From Deinococcus sp. (lineage in GTDB: Bacteria; Deinococcota; Deinococci; Deinococcales; Deinococcaceae), in contig JAUNHF010000030.1 in assembly GCA_030524065.1 (NCBI GenBank), positions 1 to 11,523 of the forward strand: a DNA stretch of 11,523 bases. Reading direction: 5' to 3'. Below are positions 6,175-11,523 of this stretch, one piece after another. The translations under genes were made by a program, and so were the position numbers. Positions within the stretch are counted from its first letter, which is position 1. Each line of letters starts with the position of its first letter. Under the pieces are notes generated by a model that was not told the DNA's origin, made no database searches, and saw only the letters and a list, made by a program, of their open reading frames with translations.

Positions 6175-6210
6175 ATGGTGTCCCCGCTGAGGGGAGCCAT
6201 CCGCTTTTTT
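6172..6210 (+). terminator. Riboswitch expression platform: intrinsic terminator
   Basis: CGGATGG (6172-6178) pairs with CCATCCG (6197-6203); an inner stem TCCCC/GGGGA (6181-6185 with 6191-6195) closes on a 5-nt loop, and six T residues follow at 6205-6210. The first three bases are shared with P3 of the ZTP aptamer. It lies 70 bases before purH, so it acts as an attenuator, not as the end of a gene. Confidence 0.92.
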
Positions 6211-6268
6211 ATGTCTTTGCCTGCACGCCCCGTCCCGGCCAACCTTGCCAGGCCACCCTACATTCCCC

Positions 6269-6273
6269 GGAGG
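6269..6273 (+). promoter_or_regulatory. Ribosome binding site of purH
   Basis: GGAGG seven bases before the ATG at 6281. It decides the start: an in-phase ATG-type start at 6245 would add 12 residues (MPGHPTFPGGTP) unlike the family and would place this site inside the gene. Confidence 0.85.
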
Positions 6274-6280
6274 AACACCC

Positions 6281-7855
<1,575 letters not shown>

Positions 7856-7883
7856 GCGGCCCTCACAGACCACTGGAGCAAAG

Positions 7884-8771
7884 ATGACGGATACAGTACT
7901 GCTTAAGGGCAAATCGCTGGCGACCCAGGTGCTGGCCCATGTCAGCGACGCACTGGCCGGGTGGGCGCAGGAAGACTTCACCCCCCGGCTGGTCAGCGTG
8001 CTGGCTTCCGATGACCCAGCGTCGCGGGTGTACGCGCAGGCCAAGGCCCGCCGGGCGGGGAAGCTGGGCGTGCGCTACGAGGTTTTGGACCTGGGCGCAG
8101 ACGTGACCCAGCGCGAGCTGGACCAGACGCTGGCCGAACTGTCGGCCGACAGCGGCGTGCACGGCATCATGCTAGAACTGCCGCTGGCCCCGCAACTGGA
8201 CGCGGTAGACAGCTTCCTGCACCTCAGTCGGCGCAAGGACATTGAGGGTCTGACCCCGGCCAACCTTTCCCGGCTGGCCGCCGGGCAGGAGAACTCGGTG
8301 CTGCTGCCCCCCACGCCCCGCAGCATTCGTTACCTGCTGCGCCAAGCGTTCGGCAATGAGCTGAGGGGCAAGCGCGCCGCAGTCATCGGGCCGGGCCGCA
8401 CAGTTGGCCGCCCGCTGGTGTGGATGCTGAACAACTTCGGCATGACAGTCACCCTGGTCAATGAGCACAGCCGCGACCTGACCGAAGTGCTGCGGCCCCA
8501 AGACGCGGTGGTGGTCGCGGTTGGCCGGCGCGGGCTGCTGCGGGCCGAGCAGGTGCAGCCGCACCATGTGGTGATTGACGCCGGCATCAATGTGACTGGT
8601 GACAGCGTGGTGGGCGACGCCGAACCCGCCGTGGCCCAAGTCGTGCGGGCCATCACTCCGGTGCCGGGCGGCGTAGGCCCCCTGACCAGCGCCCTGATGT
8701 ACCAGAACATGGTGCGGGCCGTGCAGCTTCAGCGCGGCGAAACCCCCGAAGAATACGTACTGAACCTGTAA
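7884..8771 (+). CDS. folD: Bifunctional methylene-THF dehydrogenase / methenyl-THF cyclohydrolase (FolD), divergent
   Basis: A 295-residue enzyme of the FolD family, which oxidises 5,10-methylene-THF with NADP+ and hydrolyses the product to 10-formyl-THF, the PurH substrate. Tyr50 and the catalytic Lys54 ([17 protein letters not shown], 47-63) are at the same positions as in E. coli Fol[11 protein letters not shown] (94-103), [14 protein letters not shown] (118-131), VGRP (174-177), VVIDAGIN (229-236), VVGD (242-245) and [12 protein letters not shown] (257-268) are recognisable. Several usually conserved residues differ: Gln98 is Glu, Asp121 is Glu, the PCTP motif is PPTP (142-145), and the dinucleotide loop reads GPGRTVGRP instead of the usual G-R/A-S-x-x-V-G-x-P. 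A GGAG lies 7 bases before the ATG. It shares the purH transcript and therefore probably the ZTP control. Cofactor preference or activity may differ from classical FolD. Confidence 0.93.
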   Translation: MTDTVLLKGKSLATQVLAHVSDALAGWAQEDFTPRLVSVLASDDPASRVYAQAKARRAGKLGVRYEVLDLGADVTQRELDQTLAELSADSGVHGIMLELPLAPQLDAVDSFLHLSRRKDIEGLTPANLSRLAAGQENSVLLPPTPRSIRYLLRQAFGNELRGKRAAVIGPGRTVGRPLVWMLNNFGMTVTLVNEHSRDLTEVLRPQDAVVVAVGRRGLLRAEQVQPHHVVIDAGINVTGDSVVGDAEPAVAQVVRAITPVPGGVGPLTSALMYQNMVRAVQLQRGETPEEYVLNL

Positions 8772-8806
8772 ACGCAGGGCTACTGCGCCACAGGCCCCAG
8801 CCACGC

Positions 8807-8830
8807 AAAAGCCCCGCCAGTGTGCGGGGC
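8807..8830 (-). terminator. Terminator of the AGCS symporter gene, possibly bidirectional
   Basis: GCCCCGC (8811-8817) pairs with GCGGGGC (8824-8830) around a 6-nt loop. On the minus strand the stem is followed by four T residues (8810-8807), so it should end the symporter transcript, 48 bases after its stop. The same stem lies 39 bases after the folD stop and may also end that transcript, although the plus side has no good T-run. Confidence 0.75.
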
Positions 8831-8878
8831 CTCGGCCTCTTGCCCGGCCAGGCTTTCGATGCGCCGGGCCGGGGGGGC

Positions 8879-10402
8879 TCAGCCGGTGCGCTGAATCCGT
8901 CCGGCCTTCAGGTCGGCGCGGTAGTCGTTCAGCTCGCGCTTGACCACCGGCATCAGCAGGTACAGGCCGATGATGTTGGGGATAGACATGATAAAGATCA
9001 TGGAGTCGGAGAAGTCGATAATGGTGCCCAGGTCCATGCTGGCGCCCAGCACGGTGGCGAGCAGGAAAAACACCTGATAGACCAGGATGGCCGCCTTGTT
9101 CTCGCCGGTCAGGTAAGCCACCGCCTTGGTGCCGTAATACGACCAGGTGATGATGGTGCTGACCGCAAACAGAATCACAGCCAGGGTCACGAACCACGAG
9201 AACGCCGGCACCACCGAGCCGAACGCAGCGCTGGTCATGGTGACGCCCGAAAGGTCGGGATTACTGTACACGCCGGTCACCACCAGGGTCAGCGCGGTCA
9301 TGGTGCAGATCACCACCGTGTCGATAAATGGCTCCAGCAGCGAGACGTAGCCTTCGGTCACGGGGCGGTCCGTCTTCACGGCCGAGTGAGCGATGGCCGC
9401 CGAACCGATGCCAGCTTCGTTGGAGAAAGTGGCGCGGCGAATGCCCTGAATCATCACACCGACCACTCCGCCGGTGATGCCTTCAGGGCTGAACGCACCC
9501 GAGATGATGGCGCTGATGGCCGCCGGAATCTGTCCGGCGTTGAGCAGCAGCACCAGCAGGCCACCGACCACATACAGTCCGGCCATAAATGGCACCAGCT
9601 TATCGGTCACGCTGGCAATGCTTTTGATGCCGCCGATAATCACCGACCCCACGATGCCGGCAATGACGATGCCCAGCAGCCACTTGTAAGGGGCCAGCGG
9701 GCTGGCGTCGCCCCCGGTAATAGAGACAAGTTGCAGCACGGTCTGATTGCTCTGGAACATGTTGCCGCCGCCCAGGCTGCCGAAGATGGTTGCCACGGCG
9801 AAGATGGCAGCCAGCGCCGTGCCCAGGCCGCCCAAGCCACGGTCAGCCAGGCCCCGCGACAGGTAAAACATCGGGCCGCCCGAAACGGTGCCGTCCGGGT
9901 TCTCACGGCGGTATTTGACGCCCAGGGTGCACTCCACAAATTTGGAGCTCATGCCCAGCAGGCCGGCCACGATCATCCAGAATGTGGCGCCGGGACCGCC
10001 CAGGCTGATGGCTACGGCCACCCCGGCGATGTTGCCCAGCCCTACGGTTCCGCTCACGGCGGCCGTCAGCGCCTGAAAGTGGCTGACCTCGCCAGGCCCA
10101 CTAGAGTGGTTGTCGTACTTGCCGCGCACGATATCAATAGCGTGGCGAAAGCCGCTCAGGTTGATGAAGCCCAGGTACAGCGTAAAGATGATGGCCGCCA
10201 GAATCAGCCAGACCACGATCAAGGGCAGGTCAGCCCCAGCCACCGGCACCGAATAGAACACCGTGCTGGCGACAGCGTTGCTGATGGGCGCGAGCGCCGC
10301 ATTGATCCGGTCGTCAAAGCCCAAAGGAGCCGATGGAGCCGCCGCCGCAAGGCCGGACGCGCTTGCCACCAGGGCCAGCAAAAAATGATGAAGTTTTGTC
10401 AT
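8879..10402 (-). CDS. Alanine/glycine:cation symporter (AGCS family)
   Basis: A 507-residue polytopic membrane transporter that imports alanine or glycine with Na+ (or H+). About 10-11 hydrophobic segments follow a short N-terminal part. AGCS signatures are AVSGTVGLGNIAGVAVAISL (115-134), GGPGATFWMIVAGLLGMSSK (135-154), SGGPMFYL (174-181) and the diagnostic FSNEAGIGSAAIAHSAVKTD (326-345). EPFIDTVVICTMTALTLVVTG (357-377) and the C-terminal IPNIIGLYLL are also typical. The N-terminus (MTKLHHFLLALVASASGLAA, then APSAP) looks like a cleavable signal peptide, as seen in some AGCS members. AAGGAGA lies 9 bases before the ATG. A long leader of about 130 nt and its promoter are described separately. 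Substrate and coupling ion cannot be settled from sequence. Confidence 0.95.
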   Translation of the reverse strand: MTKLHHFLLALVASASGLAAAAPSAPLGFDDRINAALAPISNAVASTVFYSVPVAGADLPLIVVWLILAAIIFTLYLGFINLSGFRHAIDIVRGKYDNHSSGPGEVSHFQALTAAVSGTVGLGNIAGVAVAISLGGPGATFWMIVAGLLGMSSKFVECTLGVKYRRENPDGTVSGGPMFYLSRGLADRGLGGLGTALAAIFAVATIFGSLGGGNMFQSNQTVLQLVSITGGDASPLAPYKWLLGIVIAGIVGSVIIGGIKSIASVTDKLVPFMAGLYVVGGLLVLLLNAGQIPAAISAIISGAFSPEGITGGVVGVMIQGIRRATFSNEAGIGSAAIAHSAVKTDRPVTEGYVSLLEPFIDTVVICTMTALTLVVTGVYSNPDLSGVTMTSAAFGSVVPAFSWFVTLAVILFAVSTIITWSYYGTKAVAYLTGENKAAILVYQVFFLLATVLGASMDLGTIIDFSDSMIFIMSIPNIIGLYLLMPVVKRELNDYRADLKAGRIQRTG

Positions 10403-10538
10403 ATCTCTGTTCTCCTTCGGTTCCTTCAGGAACGTTGCTGCCTCTATGGGACTGAGGGTTCCATGATGGATGAATAAAGATACGTTATGATGAGATATGC
10501 ATGAGAGCTTTTCTCTAGTGCCTGCATTATGCGCAGTT
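10403..10538 (-). promoter_or_regulatory. Long 5' leader of the symporter gene
   Basis: This stretch, together with 10539-10760, forms a 358-base gene-free gap. If the promoter at 10539-10566 is used, the symporter mRNA carries an untranslated leader of about 130 nt. A hairpin GTTCC-TGAA-GGAAC (10433-10420 read on the minus strand) ends two bases before the Shine-Dalgarno region. Smaller repeats further out are weak. I looked for a glycine riboswitch because of the transporter type and found no acceptable match. Confidence 0.35.
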
Positions 10539-10566
10539 TTTATACTCCAAGTTGACTGAATGTCAA
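10539..10566 (-). promoter_or_regulatory. Promoter of the AGCS symporter gene with overlapping inverted repeat
   Basis: Read on the minus strand, a perfect TTGACA (10566-10561) and TATAAA (10544-10539) are 16 bases apart, a near-consensus housekeeping promoter. The -35 lies in a perfect inverted repeat TTGAC-TGAAT-GTCAA (10552-10566 on the plus strand), a plausible operator for a repressor that blocks RNA polymerase. Confidence 0.7.
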
Positions 10567-10671
10567 AGTTCTAAAAAGGTTTCTGAACAATCATTCAAAG
10601 GCGGAATAGGGCCCGGCAGAATATTCATTCGCTGCCCACCACCCAGTCACGGCAGATACTCACCTGAAAGG

Positions 10672-10706
10672 CAATAAAAGAAGCGCTGCCATATTCTGCG
10701 CAGCGC
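10672..10706 (-). terminator. Terminator downstream of the Fur-family gene
   Basis: GCGCTGC (10683-10689) pairs with GCAGCGC (10700-10706) around a 10-nt loop. On the minus strand the stem is followed by TTCTTTTATT. It lies 54 bases after the stop of the Fur-family gene. Confidence 0.75.
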
Positions 10707-10760
10707 CATGCTTTCCTAAGAGGCCGAGCCCGCCATCTTTCCACCACCAAAAACTGACCC

Positions 10761-11144
10761 TCAGCTCTGGGCCGCGCAGGTGGGGCACAGGCCGTAGAGG
10801 GTGACTTCGTGGCTATGCACCCTGAACCCTTCGGCAAATACAGTTCCGTGTGGCAGGTCAACCGGGCAGATATGCAGGGTGAACACCCGGCGGCAACGCT
10901 CGCAGGAAAAGTGATGGTGGTGCCCTTGCCCCGTTTTCTCGTACATAGATTCACCATCTACTGCAATGGCATGAATCTGGTGCTGCTCGCTGAGCAGTTT
11001 GAGGGTGCGGTAAACAGTGGCAATGCCCAAGCGGGGCAAGGCCTGCTGCGCACGGCTATGAATCTCCGGTACGCCCAGCGGTCCTTCGGCCTCCGCAATG
11101 ATCTGGGCAATCACTTCTCGCTGACGGGTGGTGCGGGGAGACAT
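10761..11144 (-). CDS. Fur-family metalloregulator (Fur/Mur-like)
   Basis: A 127-residue DNA-binding repressor of the ferric uptake regulator family. The winged-helix domain has [12 protein letters not shown] (5-16), [20 protein letters not shown] (24-43) and recognition helix [12 protein letters not shown] (43-54). The metal-binding half has a run of four histidines followed by FSCERC (75-84), and C120/C123 in LYGLCPTC complete two CxxC pairs for structural zinc; His110 and His112 with nearby acidic residues are further ligand candidates. In Deinococcus radiodurans a related Fur homologue has been described as a manganese/iron regulator (Mur); whether this one senses Mn, Fe or Zn cannot be told here. 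I chose the ATG at 11144; a TTG at 11177 would add 11 residues unlike the family. No good Shine-Dalgarno is seen. Confidence 0.92.
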   Translation of the reverse strand: MSPRTTRQREVIAQIIAEAEGPLGVPEIHSRAQQALPRLGIATVYRTLKLLSEQHQIHAIAVDGESMYEKTGQGHHHHFSCERCRRVFTLHICPVDLPHGTVFAEGFRVHSHEVTLYGLCPTCAAQS

Positions 11145-11151
11145 AAGACTC

Positions 11152-11157
11152 AAGCTA
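11152..11157 (-). promoter_or_regulatory. Possible -10 box of a leaderless Fur-family transcript
   Basis: On the minus strand TAGCTT ends seven bases before the ATG, the spacing expected for leaderless transcription. TTTGCC lies 15 bases upstream as a weak -35. The absence of a Shine-Dalgarno agrees, but the elements are poor. Confidence 0.3.
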
Positions 11158-11215
11158 GCAGATGGGTCGGGCGGCAAACGTTGTCTATGGAGCAGCCGCG
11201 CCGCCTACCAGGCAC

Positions 11216-11240
11216 AAAAAAAGCGGCCCCGCAGGGCCAC
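11216..11240 (-). terminator. Terminator of the RGG-tail gene
   Basis: On the minus strand GTGGCCC (11240-11234) pairs with GGGCCGC (one G-T pair) and is followed by seven T residues (11222-11216). It lies 37 bases after the stop codon at 11278-11280. Confidence 0.85.
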
Positions 11241-11277
11241 CTTCAACAGTTTATCCAGCTACGGATGGGCGCTTAGC

Positions 11278-11523
11278 TCAGGACTCGTCGCCACCACGGT
11301 TGCCCCAGCCACGGTCGGCGCGGGCACGGGGGCGGAAAGAGCTTTCCTCGCCGCCTTCACGGGGGGCACGGTCTTCGCGGGGACGGAAACCGCCGCCTTC
11401 ACGACCACCGAAATCACGGCTGCCACGGTCTTCGCGGGGGCGGAAACCGCCACCTTCGCGGCCACCGAAGTCACGGCGGGGGCCCCTGCTCTGTCGGCCG
11501 GTTCCTACGGCGTCCCGCAGGTC
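11278..11523 (-). CDS. C-terminal end of a protein with an RGG-rich RNA-binding tail
   Basis: The minus-strand frame open from the window edge to a TGA at 11280-11278 encodes 81 residues, starting DLRDAVGTGRQSRGPRRDFG and ending RGWGNRGGDES. The tail is dominated by Arg, Gly, Phe and Asp/Glu in RGG/FGG style, with two identical-core 19-residue repeats. Such tails typically give nonspecific RNA binding to proteins like DEAD-box RNA helicases, pseudouridine synthases or cold-shock-related proteins; the catalytic part is outside the window, so I cannot choose. The reading frame is strongly supported by codon periodicity, by the repeats being in phase and by a perfect terminator just downstream. 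Confidence 0.8.
   Translation of the reverse strand, partial: DLRDAVGTGRQSRGPRRDFGGREGGGFRPREDRGSRDFGGREGGGFRPREDRAPREGGEESSFRPRARADRGWGNRGGDES
11362..11475 (-). repeat. Two tandem 57-bp coding repeats (RDFGGREGGGFRPREDR unit)
   Basis: Two adjacent 57-base units (11475-11419 and 11418-11362 on the minus strand) each encode RDFGGREGGGFRPREDR plus two variable residues (GS, AP). A degenerate third copy (REGGEESSFRPRA) follows. DNA differences between copies are mostly synonymous, which suggests an older duplication kept under protein-level selection. Confidence 0.85.

Noticed and set aside
6245..6280. Upstream start for purH adding 12 residues
   Set aside because: The added residues are unlike the family and a strong GGAGG stands before the ATG at 6281.
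8172..9197. A 341-codon minus-strand frame across folD and the symporter end
   Set aside because: It overlaps two well-supported genes and a terminator, and its composition is typical of a shadow frame.
10403..10460. Possible glycine riboswitch in the symporter leader (ACCGAAGGAGAA resembles part of the aptamer)
   Set aside because: The paired helices and the other conserved blocks of the glycine aptamer are missing; the string is mostly the Shine-Dalgarno.
8822..10477. A 551-codon open frame on the plus strand opposite the symporter gene
   Set aside because: It lies antisense to a clear AGCS gene, is rich in His/Gln/Gly/Ala with no hydrophobic core pattern or known motif, and is explained by the GC-rich codon bias of the opposite strand.
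10552..10566. Deinococcal radiation/desiccation response motif in the symporter promoter
   Set aside because: The repeat TTGAC-N5-GTCAA does not match the longer TTATG-type palindrome I recall for that motif.
11362..11475. CRISPR-like repeats at the right edge
   Set aside because: The repeats are adjacent without spacers, in coding phase, and encode an Arg/Gly-rich tail.

Overview
The window looks like chromosomal DNA from a Deinococcus species, or at least from the Deinococcota. This is an inference from several signs: very GC-rich housekeeping genes, a 48-residue ribosomal protein L34 of the Deinococcus type, a Fur/Mur-like regulator with a four-histidine run, and several starts without a clear Shine-Dalgarno but with a TANNNT-like box about 7 nt upstream, which fits the leaderless promoters common in this group. 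No mobile element, CRISPR array, tRNA or rRNA gene was seen.

Layout. Positions 1-1971 (+) form a tight, overlapping gene string: the 3' end of an unknown gene, dusA (tRNA dihydrouridine synthase A), and a DUF817 membrane protein whose reading frame is broken by an in-frame TGA near its 5' end. A DUF72 (YecE-like) gene converges on it from the minus strand (1975-2805), followed by a single-domain Rcp1-like response regulator (2919-3365, minus). An AT-rich divergent region separates this from a 5-formyltetrahydrofolate cyclo-ligase (3518-4072, +). Next comes rpmH-rnpA-yidD (4365-5309, +), the usual trio for ribosomal protein L34, the RNase P protein and the YidD membrane-insertion factor, here with a long structured leader and without dnaA or yidC alongside. 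A conserved hypothetical gene (5411-6040, +) follows.

The best-supported regulatory system is at 6057-8771. A ZTP (pfl) riboswitch (about 6094-6174) overlaps an intrinsic terminator (6172-6210) and precedes purH and folD, which look co-transcribed. ZTP accumulates when 10-formyl-tetrahydrofolate is too low for PurH. Riboswitch-controlled read-through into purH (the consumer of 10-formyl-THF) and folD (a producer) is therefore a self-consistent loop. The FolD itself is divergent at several normally conserved active-site positions.

The right end is on the minus strand: an AGCS-family alanine/glycine:cation symporter (8879-10402) with a near-consensus promoter whose -35 lies in an inverted repeat, a Fur-family regulator (10761-11144), and the C-terminal end of a protein with a tandem RGG-rich tail (11278-11523, running off the window). 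Three minus-strand terminators separate these units.
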